Positions 16,954 through 25,598 of a DNA stretch of 40,327 bases are shown in pieces. The translations under genes and the position numbers were made by a program. This stretch comes from Williamsia sp. (GTDB lineage: Bacteria; Actinomycetota; Actinomycetes; Mycobacteriales; Mycobacteriaceae), in the NCBI RefSeq assembly GCF_016462415.1, contig NZ_JAEMTF010000035.1:1-40327 (forward strand), given 5' to 3'. The notes beneath the pieces are model-generated. The model saw nothing but the letters and a program-made list of their open reading frames with translations, ran no database searches and was not told the DNA's origin. Position 1 is the stretch's first letter. Every line of letters begins with the position of its first letter.

Positions 16954-17778
16954 ATGCCCAGTGTCGTCACGAACGACGGAGTCGAGATCTTCTACAAGGA
17001 CTGGGGCACAGGGCAACCCGTCGTCTTCAGCCACGGATGGCCGCTGTCTTCGGACGACTGGGACGGGCAGATGATGTTCTTCCTCGACAAGGGGTACCGG
17101 GTGGTGGCCCACGACCGACGCGGTCACGGACGGTCCGAGCAGGTCGACTCCGGACACGACATGGACCATTACGCCGATGATCTCGCCGCCGTCGTCAACC
17201 ATCTCGACCTGACCGATGCGATCCACGTCGGACACTCCACCGGCGGAGGCGAAGTCGTCCACTACCTCGCACGTCACGGCATGGACCGCGCCGCCAAGGC
17301 CGTCCTGATCAGTTCGGTGCCGCCGATCATGGTCACGACCGAGTCCAATCCCGGTGGCCTGCCCAAAGAGGTCTTCGACGACATCCAGGTCCAGGTCGCG
17401 ACCCGTCGCGCCGACTTCTTCCGCACCTTCGCCGAGGGACCGTTCTACGGCTACAACCGCCCGGGCGCGACCCCGTCGGAGGGCGTCATCGCCAACTGGT
17501 GGCGTCAGGGCATGGTCGGCGGAGCCAAGGCGCACTACGACGGCGTGGTCGCGTTCTCGCAGACCGACTTCAGCGACGACCTCGCCGGAATCACCATCCC
17601 CACACTGGTCATGCACGGAGACGACGATCAGGTGGTGCCGTACGAGAACGCCGGCGTGCGGTCGGCCGAACTCCTGCCGAACTCGACGCTGAAGATCTAC
17701 CCCGGCTTCCCACACGGGATGCCGACCACCGAGGCCGAGACGATCAACAACGACCTGCTGGAGTTCTTCCGGTCCTAG
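16954..17778 (+). CDS. Non-haem chloroperoxidase/arylesterase-type alpha/beta hydrolase
   Basis: 274 residues from the ATG at 16954, with CAGGAGG upstream. It has the closely conserved layout of cofactor-free haloperoxidases: FSHGWPLSSDDWDGQM, VAHDRRGHGRSEQ, the nucleophile Ser95 in GHSTGGGEV, Asp in MHGDDDQVVPY (223-225), and His254 in GFPHGMP. Members show esterase and perhydrolase activity in vitro, with natural substrates often unknown. The protein lacks a signal peptide and is cytosolic. The downstream AraC gene begins 61 bases later. Confidence 0.93.
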   Translation: MPSVVTNDGVEIFYKDWGTGQPVVFSHGWPLSSDDWDGQMMFFLDKGYRVVAHDRRGHGRSEQVDSGHDMDHYADDLAAVVNHLDLTDAIHVGHSTGGGEVVHYLARHGMDRAAKAVLISSVPPIMVTTESNPGGLPKEVFDDIQVQVATRRADFFRTFAEGPFYGYNRPGATPSEGVIANWWRQGMVGGAKAHYDGVVAFSQTDFSDDLAGITIPTLVMHGDDDQVVPYENAGVRSAELLPNSTLKIYPGFPHGMPTTEAETINNDLLEFFRS

Positions 17779-17838
17779 TCGTCACCGGCGCGACCCGAGA
17801 TGCTTGACGCGGTGGAGAACCGGGGCGACTGTGAACCC

Positions 17839-18774
17839 ATGACGTCGCTCACCGCGTTCTCCACCGCCGACCTCCCGGTCGGTGATCGCGTGGCGGAGTG
17901 GGAGCGGCACAACGCGGCACAGTTGATCGGCCTGCGGTGCACCACTCTCGACGGCTCGCGGCTCGACGCCAGCGAGATCACCCGCACGCTGTCGTCGGTC
18001 CAGCTGGGTCGCGTGGAGGGGTCGGCACACGTCGTCGAGCGGACCTCGACGTCGGTGTCGGCGAATCCGACGGACGCCGTCGTCATCTACTTCGCGCTCG
18101 CGGGCAGCGGCTTCTTCCACCACACCGGCGGCGCGTTCCTGGTCGATCCCGGGCACCTGGTCATCTGCGACGCCGACAAACCCTTCATGCGTGGCTTCTC
18201 GGGTGGGTTGACCGAGCTGGTCGTGAAGATCCCCCGCACGGTCGCCCGCGATCTCATCGGACGCGATGTCGTCGGCGGACCCACGGTCCTCGAGTTCGGG
18301 ACCGGGTCGTCGGCAGATCTGCGCGCGGCGGCGTTGGCCCGAGCGGTCACGCGCTCGCTGGACCACGGCGTGGACGACGACGCGACCCCGGAGTCCGAGG
18401 TCCTCGATCTGATCCGGTCGGTGCTCGACACCAACCGTCGCGCCGACACCGCCGTGTGGGCCGAGGTGGAGGTCGTCGTGGCCCGGTCCGCACACGACCC
18501 GCTGCTCTCCGCATCCGACATCGCCGCGGCCGTGGGCGTCAGCACCCGCCAGGTGTCGAGGTTGTTCGCCGCGCACGACACGTCGGTCTCGGCGTACGTC
18601 CTACAACGCCGACTCGACCGGGCGCACCGTCTGCTGTCGCAGGTCACGGGCCGACGCCCGACGATCGGCGAGGTCGCGGCCGACTGTGGGTTCTCATCGC
18701 CGGCGTATTTCTCCCGGACGTTCCGCGCTGCCTTCGGGGTGACACCGACCGGGGTCCGCAACGCCGCCGGGTGA
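17839..18774 (+). CDS. AraC-family activator of the hydroxyquinol operon
   Basis: 311 residues from the ATG at 17839 (MTSLTAFSTADLPVGDRVAE). No Shine-Dalgarno is evident; an upstream ATG at 17800 would add 13 residues. The N-terminal part is a cupin-like AraC ligand domain (VERTSTSVSANPTDAVVIYF, then FFHHTGGAFLVDPGHLVICD). The C-terminal AraC double helix-turn-helix carries LLSASDIAAAVGVSTRQVSR and GEVAADCGFSSPAYFSRTFR with the closing FGVTP. It precedes the aromatic hydroxylase operon in the same direction, so it is the likely activator responding to the aromatic substrate. Confidence 0.9.
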   Translation: MTSLTAFSTADLPVGDRVAEWERHNAAQLIGLRCTTLDGSRLDASEITRTLSSVQLGRVEGSAHVVERTSTSVSANPTDAVVIYFALAGSGFFHHTGGAFLVDPGHLVICDADKPFMRGFSGGLTELVVKIPRTVARDLIGRDVVGGPTVLEFGTGSSADLRAAALARAVTRSLDHGVDDDATPESEVLDLIRSVLDTNRRADTAVWAEVEVVVARSAHDPLLSASDIAAAVGVSTRQVSRLFAAHDTSVSAYVLQRRLDRAHRLLSQVTGRRPTIGEVAADCGFSSPAYFSRTFRAAFGVTPTGVRNAAG

Positions 18775-18857
18775 CCGCTCCGGCCATCTCACTTGTCGTT
18801 TTCGGCCAGTTCCTGATCCGATTCCGCCTGCGCCGTGAGAGCCCGGAAACGGTGCGC

Positions 18858-18870
18858 TGTGACGTGTGAC
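18858..18870. promoter_or_regulatory. TGTGAC direct repeat upstream of hydroxylase
   Basis: TGTGAC at 18858-18863 and again at 18865-18870, 7 bp apart, lies about 56 bases before the hydroxylase start in the 151-bp spacer after the AraC gene. It is a candidate activator or promoter-proximal element. Nothing else clear is seen in this spacer. Confidence 0.3.
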
Positions 18871-18925
18871 ACTGCCGATGACGATCCGACGCAACGGTGC
18901 GCGGATCCTCCTCGAGAGGCACACC

Positions 18926-20731
18926 ATGGTTGCGTTCGACGACGGAATGGCCGACACCGCCCTACCCGGCGATCATCAGATCGACACCGACGTGGTGATC
19001 GTGGGATCCGGGCCGGCCGGGGCGTCCGCCGCGTTGTTCCTGTCGACGCTGGGTGTCGCGAACGTCATGCTCACCAAGTATCGATGGACGGCGAACACTC
19101 CCCGCGCGCACATCACCAACCAGCGGACCATGGAGATCTTTCGCGACGTCGGTGTCGAGGACCAGGTGCTGGCCGAGGCGACACCGCACGAACTGATGGG
19201 CGACACCGTGTTCTGCACGTCGATCACCGGCGAGGAACTCGGGCGTGTGCTCACCTGGGGAACCCACCCGGCGCGGCACGGTGACTACGTGCTCGCGTCG
19301 CCGTCACTGAACTGCGACATCCCGCAGACCTACCTCGAACCGATTCTCGTGAAGAACGCGACGATGCGCGGTACGCAGACACGGTTCTCCACCGAATACC
19401 TCTCGCACACCCAGGACGACGCCGGCGTCACCGTCCGCGTGCTCGACCGGTTCAGCGGCATCGAGTCGACGATCCGCGCGAAGTACCTGATCGGTGCCGA
19501 CGGTGCGCGGTCGCGTGTCGCCGACGACATCGATCTGCCGATGGAGGGACGCATGGACATCGCCGGGTCGATGAACATCACGTTCACCGCCGACATGGCC
19601 GCGTTCGTCGGACACCGTCCCTCGGTTCTGTACTGGGTGATCCAGCCCGGGTCGAACGTCGGCGGCATCGGCGCAGGTCTCGTCCGCATGGTGCGGCCGT
19701 GGAACGAGTGGCTGATCGTGTGGGGTTACGACATCGCCGGCGAGCCGCCGTCGGTCGACGAGGCCGAGGCGATCCGCATCGTGCGCAACCTCGTCGGCGA
19801 TCCGAACCTCGAGGTGCAGATCACCGGTACCTCGTTGTGGGGCAACAACGAGCAGTACGCGACGCGCCTGCAGTCCGGTCGTGTCTTCTGCGTCGGCGAC
19901 GCCGTCCACCGACATCCACCGAGCAACGGGTTGGGGTCGAACACCTCCATCCAGGACTCCTACAACCTGGCGTGGAAGATCGCCGCGGTCCTGCGCGGCC
20001 ACGCCGGCGCGGCGCTACTGGAGACCTACACCGCCGAACGCGCCCCGGTCGCCGAACAGATCGTGAAGCGGGCCAACAAGTCCGGTCGCGAATTCGTCCA
20101 ACTCTTCGACGCGCTCGGGGTCACCGGCGCGACCACCGAGGCGGAGATGATCGAGCAGATGGCCGAACGCAAGGCGAACACCCCCGGGGGAGCACGCAAA
20201 CGCGCCGCGATCGCGGCGGCGATGGACATCAAGAACTACGAGTTCAACGCCCACGGTGTGGAACTCGGACAGTTCTACGTCTCCGACGCCGTCGTCTCCG
20301 ACGGTCCGGCGGCAGCGCCGCTGCGTGACGCCGAGCTGTACTACCAGGCGTCCACCGTCCCCGGCTCACGCCTGCCACATGTCTGGGTCGGTGACACCAC
20401 CCACCGATACTCCACCCACGATCTCGCACCGACCACCCGGTTCACTCTGTTCACCGGCATCGCGGGTGACCAGTGGGTCGCGGCGGCCGAGTCGGTGTCG
20501 GAGCAGCTCGGGGTGAGCGTGACCACCGTCGTCATCGGACCCGGGCGCGAGATCACCGACCTCTACTTCGACTGGGCTGCTGTCCGCGAGGTCGACGAGT
20601 CCGGTGCCATCCTGGTGCGCCCGGACAAGCACATCGCCTGGCGAGCAATGGTCCTCCCCTCGGAGCCGGAGGCCGCGCTGCGGCAGGCGATGACCGCCGT
20701 GCTGTGTCTGCCGGTGTCGGTGACCGCGTGA
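18926..20731 (+). CDS. FAD-dependent phenol/resorcinol-type hydroxylase (TfdB/PheA family)
   Basis: 601 residues from the ATG at 18926, with GAGAGG upstream; earlier in-frame starts at 18866 and 18878 lack support. The FAD-binding motif is VVIVGSGPAGASAALFLS, the DG motif is YLIGADGARSRVAD, and the second FAD motif is FCVGDAVHRHPPSNGLGSNT followed by the NLAWK helix. A C-terminal thioredoxin-like domain typical of phenol hydroxylase covers about 440-601. The enzyme would hydroxylate a phenolic ring using NAD(P)H and O2. With maleylacetate reductase and hydroxyquinol dioxygenase downstream, resorcinol or a substituted phenol converted to hydroxyquinol is the natural assumption. The stop overlaps the next start (GTGA). 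Confidence 0.92.
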   Translation: MVAFDDGMADTALPGDHQIDTDVVIVGSGPAGASAALFLSTLGVANVMLTKYRWTANTPRAHITNQRTMEIFRDVGVEDQVLAEATPHELMGDTVFCTSITGEELGRVLTWGTHPARHGDYVLASPSLNCDIPQTYLEPILVKNATMRGTQTRFSTEYLSHTQDDAGVTVRVLDRFSGIESTIRAKYLIGADGARSRVADDIDLPMEGRMDIAGSMNITFTADMAAFVGHRPSVLYWVIQPGSNVGGIGAGLVRMVRPWNEWLIVWGYDIAGEPPSVDEAEAIRIVRNLVGDPNLEVQITGTSLWGNNEQYATRLQSGRVFCVGDAVHRHPPSNGLGSNTSIQDSYNLAWKIAAVLRGHAGAALLETYTAERAPVAEQIVKRANKSGREFVQLFDALGVTGATTEAEMIEQMAERKANTPGGARKRAAIAAAMDIKNYEFNAHGVELGQFYVSDAVVSDGPAAAPLRDAELYYQASTVPGSRLPHVWVGDTTHRYSTHDLAPTTRFTLFTGIAGDQWVAAAESVSEQLGVSVTTVVIGPGREITDLYFDWAAVREVDESGAILVRPDKHIAWRAMVLPSEPEAALRQAMTAVLCLPVSVTA

Positions 20732-21795
20732 ACTTCACCCACGACACCCCTGCCCAGCGGGTGCTGTTCGGCCACGGCCGCGCCGGTGCGCACCTCGCCG
20801 ACGAGGTCACCCGGCTGGGAGCGACGCGGGTCATGGTGATCGCGACCCATCCCCATCCGGAGGTCACCGGCACGATCCCGGTGGCACTGCACCACAGTGA
20901 CGTCGCCCCGCACGTACCCGTCGATGTCGCCGAGCGTGCGCGCACGGTCGCACGCGACAACGACATCGACCTCCTCGTCTGTATCGGCGGCGGCTCGACG
21001 ACCGGTCTCGCCAAGGCGGTTGCGCTGACGAGCGGTCTCCCGATCGTCGCGGTCCCCACGACCTATGCGGGATCGGAGGCCACCGATGTCTGGGGACTCA
21101 CCGAGTCCGGACGCAAGACCACCGGCGTCGACCGACGCGTGCTGCCGACGAGCATCGTCTACGACTCCGCGCTGACCATCGGCTTGCCGGTCCAGCTCAG
21201 CGTCGCATCCGGTCTGAACGCGCTCGCGCACTGCGTGGACTCGATGTGGGGCCCGCGCGCCGACCCGATCAACGCGTCGACGGCCGCCGCCGGGATCCGG
21301 GCGCTGAGCGCCGGGTTGCCCGCTGTCGTCGTCGATGCCGCCGACCGGGCGGGTCGAGATGAGATGCTGCTCGGCGCCTACCTGTCTGCCGCCGCCTTCG
21401 CCTCCGCGGGTTCAGGTCTGCACCACAAGATCTGCCATGTGCTCGGCGGTGCCTACGACCTCCCGCACGCGCAGACCCACGCGGTGATCCTGCCGCACGT
21501 ACTCGCGTTCAACGCGCCGGCCGCGCCCGACGCGGCACGGATGATCGCCACCGCGTTGGGAAGTGAGTCCGCTGACGACGGTCTGGCGCGACTGCGAGAG
21601 CGCGTCGATGCCCCGACGGCATTGCTGCCATACGGTTTCGAGCTGTCGATGGTCCCCGACGCTGTCGAACGGATCCTGCCTGTGGTTCCCGAATCCAACC
21701 CACGTCCGGTCACCGAGTCCGACCTGACGACCATCCTGACCGCCGCCTGCACCGGCGACGCACCGATCGCACACCCCGTGGAGGGCCGCAGATGA
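20728..21795 (+). CDS. Maleylacetate reductase
   Basis: 355 residues from a GTG overlapping the hydroxylase stop. It belongs to the iron-containing-alcohol-dehydrogenase fold: [16 protein letters not shown]-like N-terminus, [18 protein letters not shown] (dinucleotide binding), [20 protein letters not shown], and the histidine-rich [20 protein letters not shown]. This is the maleylacetate reductase subfamily, which reduces maleylacetate to 3-oxoadipate with NAD(P)H in the cytosol. It operates directly after ring cleavage by the dioxygenase encoded next, whose start overlaps its stop (ATGA). Confidence 0.93.
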   Translation: MNFTHDTPAQRVLFGHGRAGAHLADEVTRLGATRVMVIATHPHPEVTGTIPVALHHSDVAPHVPVDVAERARTVARDNDIDLLVCIGGGSTTGLAKAVALTSGLPIVAVPTTYAGSEATDVWGLTESGRKTTGVDRRVLPTSIVYDSALTIGLPVQLSVASGLNALAHCVDSMWGPRADPINASTAAAGIRALSAGLPAVVVDAADRAGRDEMLLGAYLSAAAFASAGSGLHHKICHVLGGAYDLPHAQTHAVILPHVLAFNAPAAPDAARMIATALGSESADDGLARLRERVDAPTALLPYGFELSMVPDAVERILPVVPESNPRPVTESDLTTILTAACTGDAPIAHPVEGRR

Positions 21796-22691
21796 CACCC
21801 GAGAACGCACCGACCGTGTCGCCGACACAGCTGGCCCGTGAGGACGAGCTCGTCGATCGGGTGGTGGCCTCGTTCGACACCGCCGACGACCCGCGACTCC
21901 GAGATGTGTTGCAGTCGCTCACCCGGCACCTACACGCCTTCATCCGCGACGTCCGGCTCACCGAGGACGAGTGGAACACGGGCATCGAATTCCTCACCGC
22001 CACCGGACACATCACCGACGACCGACGTCAGGAGTTCATCCTGCTGTCGGATGTGCTCGGGGCGTCCATGCAGACGGTGACGGTGAACAACGAGGCCCGC
22101 GGCGAGGCCACCGAGGCGACGGTGTTCGGGCCGTTCTTCGTCGAGGACTCCCCCGAGGTCCCCATCGGCGGAGACATCGCCGGCGGCGCGAGCGGTCAGC
22201 CCTGCTGGGTCGAGGGCACGGTGCGCTCCGCGGACGGCGAACCGCTCGCGGGCGCCCGACTCGAGGTGTGGGAAGCCGACGACAACGGTCTGTACGACGT
22301 CCAGTACGAGGAGGAGCGGACCAGCGCCCGCGCCCACCTGTTCAGCGACGACGACGGTCGGTATGCGTTCTGGGCACTCACCCCCACGCCCTATCCCATC
22401 CCGCACGACGGCCCCGTGGGGTCGCTGCTCGCGGCGGTGGGCCGCTCCCCCATGCGGGCATCGCATCTGCATTTCATGGTGACCGCGCCCGGCATGCGTC
22501 GTCTCGTCACGCACATCTTCGTGCGAGGAGACGAGCTCCTCGACTCCGATTCGGTGTTCGGCGTGAAGGATTCACTCGTCATGGATTTCGTCGAACAGCC
22601 GACCGAGACCCCGACGCCCGACGGTCGTGACCTCAACGGATCGACGTGGGCACGTGTCGGGTTCGACATCGTTCTCGCGCACGCGGACTGA
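21792..22691 (+). CDS. Hydroxyquinol 1,2-dioxygenase (intradiol)
   Basis: 299 residues. The N-terminal dimerisation helices ([20 protein letters not shown]) and the conserved [16 protein letters not shown] precede a beta-sandwich. The non-haem Fe(III) ligands are all present: Tyr168 (NGLYDVQY), Tyr201 (PTPYPIP), His225 and His227 (ASHLHF). The overall sequence matches the hydroxyquinol branch rather than catechol dioxygenases, as the neighbouring maleylacetate reductase also indicates. It cleaves hydroxyquinol to maleylacetate. It is the last gene of the operon and converges on the MarR gene. Confidence 0.93.
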   Translation: MTPENAPTVSPTQLAREDELVDRVVASFDTADDPRLRDVLQSLTRHLHAFIRDVRLTEDEWNTGIEFLTATGHITDDRRQEFILLSDVLGASMQTVTVNNEARGEATEATVFGPFFVEDSPEVPIGGDIAGGASGQPCWVEGTVRSADGEPLAGARLEVWEADDNGLYDVQYEEERTSARAHLFSDDDGRYAFWALTPTPYPIPHDGPVGSLLAAVGRSPMRASHLHFMVTAPGMRRLVTHIFVRGDELLDSDSVFGVKDSLVMDFVEQPTETPTPDGRDLNGSTWARVGFDIVLAHAD

Positions 22692-22719
22692 CGCACGCAT
22701 GATCCGACGCCGTCAGCCG
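22684..22719. terminator. Possible bidirectional terminator hairpin
   Basis: CGG-A-CTGACG (22684-22693) can pair with CGTCAGCCG (22711-22719), with one bulged A and a 17-base loop, exactly between the convergent ends of the dioxygenase and MarR genes. There is no U-tract, so this is tentative. Confidence 0.3.
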
Positions 22720-23171
22720 TCGTCGCCCACGTCGCGCAACGACTGCACCATGCTCCGCAGAGTGGTGAACGCCTGCGACCGTTCGTCCTGACTCAGACCG
22801 GCCAACATCCGCACCTCGACAGAACGCACTGCCGCGGTCGCCTTGTCGAGACTTCGCCTGCCGAGGGGCGTCAACGCGGTCGGGAGGACCTTGCCGACGG
22901 GGGCCTGCGTCGGTCGGGTCACGTACCCGTCGCGTTCCAGCGCCTGCACCAACACGTTCATCGACTGGCGGGTGACGAACGCGCCACGCGCGAGCTCGGA
23001 GTTGGACAGCCCCGGACGCTGGGCGAGCAACTCGAGACATGAGTACTGCGTCACGGTCATCCCGAGCGGACGCAGTACCGACTCCATGGCCCCGCGCAGG
23101 GCGCTCGACGCCTCCTTGAGCAGGTAACCCACCGACGTCTCGAGATCGACGCCATCGCCGTCTTGACTCAT
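22713..23171 (-). CDS. MarR-family regulator
   Basis: 152 residues. The winged helix is TVTQYSCLELLAQRPGLSNS, then ELARGAFVTRQSMNVLVQAL and the wing VTRPTQAPVGKVLPTALTPL. The single Cys (YSCLELL) in the helix preceding recognition could be an oxidant sensor (inference). The ATG at 23171 has no Shine-Dalgarno; CAGAAT lies six bases upstream on the minus strand, consistent with a leaderless start. The first of two identical-core palindromes covers this start. It is divergent from the glyoxalase-like gene, its likely target. Confidence 0.9.
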   Translation of the reverse strand: MSQDGDGVDLETSVGYLLKEASSALRGAMESVLRPLGMTVTQYSCLELLAQRPGLSNSELARGAFVTRQSMNVLVQALERDGYVTRPTQAPVGKVLPTALTPLGRRSLDKATAAVRSVEVRMLAGLSQDERSQAFTTLRSMVQSLRDVGDDG

Positions 23172-23187
23172 GTCAGTATTCTGACAT
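23170..23187. promoter_or_regulatory. MarR operator copy 1 (ATGTCAG-N4-CTGACAT)
   Basis: Seven-base perfect arms at 23170-23176 and 23181-23187 around TATT. The site covers the MarR start codon and its proposed -10, so binding would shut off the regulator's own transcription. Confidence 0.7.
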
Positions 23188-23196
23188 ACGTTGTGC

Positions 23197-23214
23197 GTGT
23201 CAGGTTACTGACAC
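23197..23214. promoter_or_regulatory. MarR operator copy 2 (GTGTCAG-N4-CTGACAC)
   Basis: Seven-base perfect arms at 23197-23203 and 23208-23214 around GTTA. It shares the TGTCAG-N4-CTGACA core with copy 1, whose centre is 27 bp away, and lies 20 bases before the glyoxalase-like gene. Confidence 0.7.
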
Positions 23215-23233
23215 ACAACCAGAGGAGCACACC

Positions 23234-23602
23234 ATGCCGGTCACCGGTCCCGACTTCATCTCTCTGCAGGCACGCGATCTCGACGCTTCGCAGGCGTTTT
23301 ACGAGAACTATCTCGGACTGATCCGCTCGCAGGCAGGTCCGCCCCACGCCGTGGTCTTCGAGACCACACCCATCGCTTTCGCTCTACGCGAGATCGTCCC
23401 CGGCACCGACCTCGATGCCGTCGCGCAACCGGGGATCGGCGCGGCCATCTGGCTGCACGCCACCGATGTCCAGGCCATTCACGACGCCCTGGTCGCCGAC
23501 GGTCACCGGATCGTGTCGGACCCGATCGACGGGCCGTTCGGCCGCACGTTCACCTTCGCGGACCCCGACGGATACCAGGTCACCCTCCACGATCGCGCGT
23601 GA
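23234..23602 (+). CDS. VOC-family (glyoxalase/bleomycin-resistance-like) protein
   Basis: 122 residues, with GAGGAG before the ATG. It shows the paired beta-alpha-beta-beta-beta modules of the vicinal-oxygen-chelate fold: FISLQARDLDASQAFYENYL near the start and the closing TFTFADPDGYQVTLHD. The metal-ligand positions are not fully conserved, so it may be a binding/resistance protein rather than an enzyme. Expression is probably controlled by the divergent MarR through the twin operators upstream. Confidence 0.9.
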   Translation: MPVTGPDFISLQARDLDASQAFYENYLGLIRSQAGPPHAVVFETTPIAFALREIVPGTDLDAVAQPGIGAAIWLHATDVQAIHDALVADGHRIVSDPIDGPFGRTFTFADPDGYQVTLHDRA

Positions 23603-23610
23603 TCCGACGG

Positions 23611-23778
23611 TCAGGCCTCGGCGTCGTCCGACGTCGATCCCTCGTCGTCGTCCGACGAACCACGACGGCGGGTCGCGGGCACGTCGTCGCCGTCAGCGAC
23701 CCCCTCGGTGTCGGGGTCGTGACCGGTCGAGGGGGCGAACACCCGGTGTGGTGAATTGTCGTCGTCGTCATGAGCCAT
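23611..23778 (-). CDS. Small acidic hypothetical protein
   Basis: 55 residues from the ATG at 23778 (MAHDDDDNSPHRVF). It is rich in Asp, Glu, Arg and Ser (DDVPATRRRGSSDDDEGSTS) and looks disordered. There is no recognisable domain, and only a weak GGAA before the start. It converges on the glyoxalase-like gene eight bases away and diverges from the DUF6328 gene. Coding status is uncertain. The 184-bp spacer upstream of it contains the DUF6328 promoter region and nothing else I recognise. Confidence 0.4.
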   Translation of the reverse strand: MAHDDDDNSPHRVFAPSTGHDPDTEGVADGDDVPATRRRGSSDDDEGSTSDDAEA

Positions 23779-23909
23779 CGTTCCAGCAGACCCCAAACCG
23801 TGCGTCGGCACAAGGCGGTCCATTCAGATCAGCAGCGCGGGGATCAGCGCGCCGGTGGTCGATCGGAGCGGGAACCGTTGGAAACCGGCGGCTTTCACCG
23901 ATCCCGGGG

Positions 23910-23917
23910 TATACGGT
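23910..23917 (+). promoter_or_regulatory. Possible -10 element for DUF6328 operon
   Basis: TATACGGT (23910-23917) contains overlapping TATACG and TANNNT (TACGGT) elements about 46 bases before the DUF6328 start. No convincing -35 is visible. Confidence 0.35.
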
Positions 23918-23962
23918 GTGCGATGTGCACGAACACTTCTCGCGTACGCCGGTTGAGCACAG

Positions 23963-24493
23963 ATGACCGCTGACGACGATGACTGGAATCGGGCCGCCCG
24001 CGGCGAGACCCCGACCGAGCGGCTCGACCGCAACTGGTCGAGCCTGCTGCAGGAGCTCCGGGTCGTGCAGACCGGTCTGCAACTGCTCACCGGATTTCTG
24101 CTGACGCTGCCGTTCCAGACACGCTTCGCCACACTCGACACCGCCCAGACGGCCATCTACCTGGTGACCCTCGGATGTTCCGCCATCGCGACCATCGTCA
24201 TCGTCGCCCCGGTCGCCATCCACCGCTTCCTGTTCCGACAGCACGCCATGGCCGAGTCGGTACGGTTCGCGACGCGGCTCGCGATCACCGGATTCCTGCT
24301 GCTGGGTGTCGCGATCACCGGTGTCGTGACGCTGATCTTCTCCGTGGTCCTCGATACCGTCTCCGGCGTCGTGGCCGGAGCGTGTTGCGCTCTCGCCGCG
24401 GTGATCCTGTGGCTCGTGCTGCCCGCACGCATCCGCAGCCGGCTACCGGAACCCGAACCCGTGCCGCCGACGACGACGCCGACGCCGACGTGA
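23963..24493 (+). CDS. DUF6328-family membrane protein
   Basis: 176 residues. The N-terminal signature LDRNWSSLLQELRVVQTGLQ followed by LLTGFLLTLPFQTRF matches the actinobacterial DUF6328 family. Four membrane segments are apparent (about 45-62, 68-90, 108-128, 133-153), ending in a proline/threonine-rich tail (VPPTTTPTPT). Function unknown. The ribosome site is weak. The next small gene begins ten bases after the stop, so the pair is likely co-transcribed. Confidence 0.87.
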   Translation: MTADDDDWNRAARGETPTERLDRNWSSLLQELRVVQTGLQLLTGFLLTLPFQTRFATLDTAQTAIYLVTLGCSAIATIVIVAPVAIHRFLFRQHAMAESVRFATRLAITGFLLLGVAITGVVTLIFSVVLDTVSGVVAGACCALAAVILWLVLPARIRSRLPEPEPVPPTTTPTPT

Positions 24494-24503
24494 GGAGGTG
24501 ACC

Positions 24504-24728
24504 ATGGCGTCCATGGACATCGACGCGCTCGCCCACCGGATCGCCCGGGTCGCCATACGACACCCCAATCGGGCGCAGTTGGCCTTCGACGCCGACGGCC
24601 AACTCGTGGACTGGCAGAGCCTGGACGACGACTCGTGGAACAACGCGTCGACCGTCGACGAGCGCGTCTTCGTCGTCGCGGGCGGCGCCACCGCGTCGGA
24701 CGTGCGGGAGACCATTCGAGACCGGTGA
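24504..24728 (+). CDS. Small hypothetical protein downstream of DUF6328
   Basis: 74 residues from the ATG at 24504, which has an excellent GAGGAGG five bases upstream; a GTG at 24498 falls within that site. The sequence starts MASMDIDALAHRIARVAIRH and has a predicted helix then mixed strand content (RAQLAFDADGQLVDWQSLDD, VFVVAGGATASDVRETI). No family is recognised. It is probably translated with the DUF6328 protein. Confidence 0.65.
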   Translation: MASMDIDALAHRIARVAIRHPNRAQLAFDADGQLVDWQSLDDDSWNNASTVDERVFVVAGGATASDVRETIRDR

Positions 24729-24732
24729 GAAG

Positions 24733-25566
24733 TCAGTCGACGGCAGACAGCCGCCTCCGGTCGGCACCCAGAGTCTGCGTGGCCACGGTGACGAAATCAC
24801 GGACGCGGCGTTCCCGACGGCCTCGGACGACAGCGATGCAGGTGTCGACCGGGGCCAGGTCCGTCACCACCAGGTGCACGAGATCAGGACGGGAGTACGA
24901 CGTGGCGACGCTCGCGGGCACGAGCGCGATGCCGTGTCCTGCGGCGATCAGTTCGAACTTCTCCTCCACCGACGACGTCCGCCGCGAGTGCGCATCGAGA
25001 ATCGACTCCCCGTCGAGATCGGCCATCGTGATCCGGCGGCGTCGAGCCAGCGGATGCGTGGCGGGAACACAGGCCACCTTCTCCTCGCTCCCGACCGGCA
25101 CCACCCTCAGCGCGTCGTCGTCGAACGGTTGTCGGAGATAGGCGACGTCGACCCTGCCGTCACGGAGGGGCGCCGCCTTCTCCCACCACTTGACCGGGAC
25201 CAGGCCGACCTCGACGTCGGGGTACATCGCAGAGAACGCCCGAACCGCCTCGCCCACATGCAGTCCGGGCGCGAAGCCGACCACGAGACGCTCCACCCCG
25301 CGGTCGGACTCCAACACCCGTCGTACGGCGTTGTCGACGGTCGCGAACACCCCGCGCGCGTCGTCGAGCAGTTGTTCGCCGGCCGGCGTCAGTTCGACAC
25401 TGCGCGTCGTCCGGATCAGCAGGGTGACACCCAGCTCTTTCTCCAGGGCACGCACCTGTCGGCTCAGCACCGGCTGCGCGATGTAGAGCGCCTCGGCGGC
25501 CCGGCCGAAGTGACCGTGTTCGGCCACCGCGACGAAGTACCTCAGCTTGCGCAGGTCCAGATCCAT
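24733..25566 (-). CDS. LysR-family transcriptional regulator
   Basis: 277 residues. The N-terminal winged helix is LRKLRYFVAVAEHGHFGRAA, then EALYIAQPVLSRQVRALEKE and TTRSVELTPAG. An effector domain with two Rossmann-like halves follows (LVVGFAPGLHVGEAVRAFSA, HGIALVPASVA). It is slightly short for the family (usually 290-310). TACCCT (25573-25578, minus strand) ends six bases before the ATG, giving a leaderless promoter, and the LysR box overlies it. The divergent NmrA-type gene is the probable target. Confidence 0.93.
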   Translation of the reverse strand: MDLDLRKLRYFVAVAEHGHFGRAAEALYIAQPVLSRQVRALEKELGVTLLIRTTRSVELTPAGEQLLDDARGVFATVDNAVRRVLESDRGVERLVVGFAPGLHVGEAVRAFSAMYPDVEVGLVPVKWWEKAAPLRDGRVDVAYLRQPFDDDALRVVPVGSEEKVACVPATHPLARRRRITMADLDGESILDAHSRRTSSVEEKFELIAAGHGIALVPASVATSYSRPDLVHLVVTDLAPVDTCIAVVRGRRERRVRDFVTVATQTLGADRRRLSAVD

Positions 25567-25579
25567 ACCCCGAGGGTAT
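25565..25579. promoter_or_regulatory. LysR-type T-N11-A box over the LysR promoter
   Basis: ATACCC (25565-25570), CGA, GGGTAT (25574-25579): a perfect 15-bp dyad whose T25566 and A25578 give the classical T-N11-A pattern. It covers both the -10 and the start codon of the LysR gene, a direct autorepression geometry. Confidence 0.7.
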
Positions 25580-25598
25580 CAATGTGCGGGGGAAGGTA

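Noticed and set aside
24470-24492. Short CGACG/CCGACG tandem run at the end of the DUF6328 gene
   Set aside because: It encodes the threonine/proline-rich tail and is explained by codon bias.
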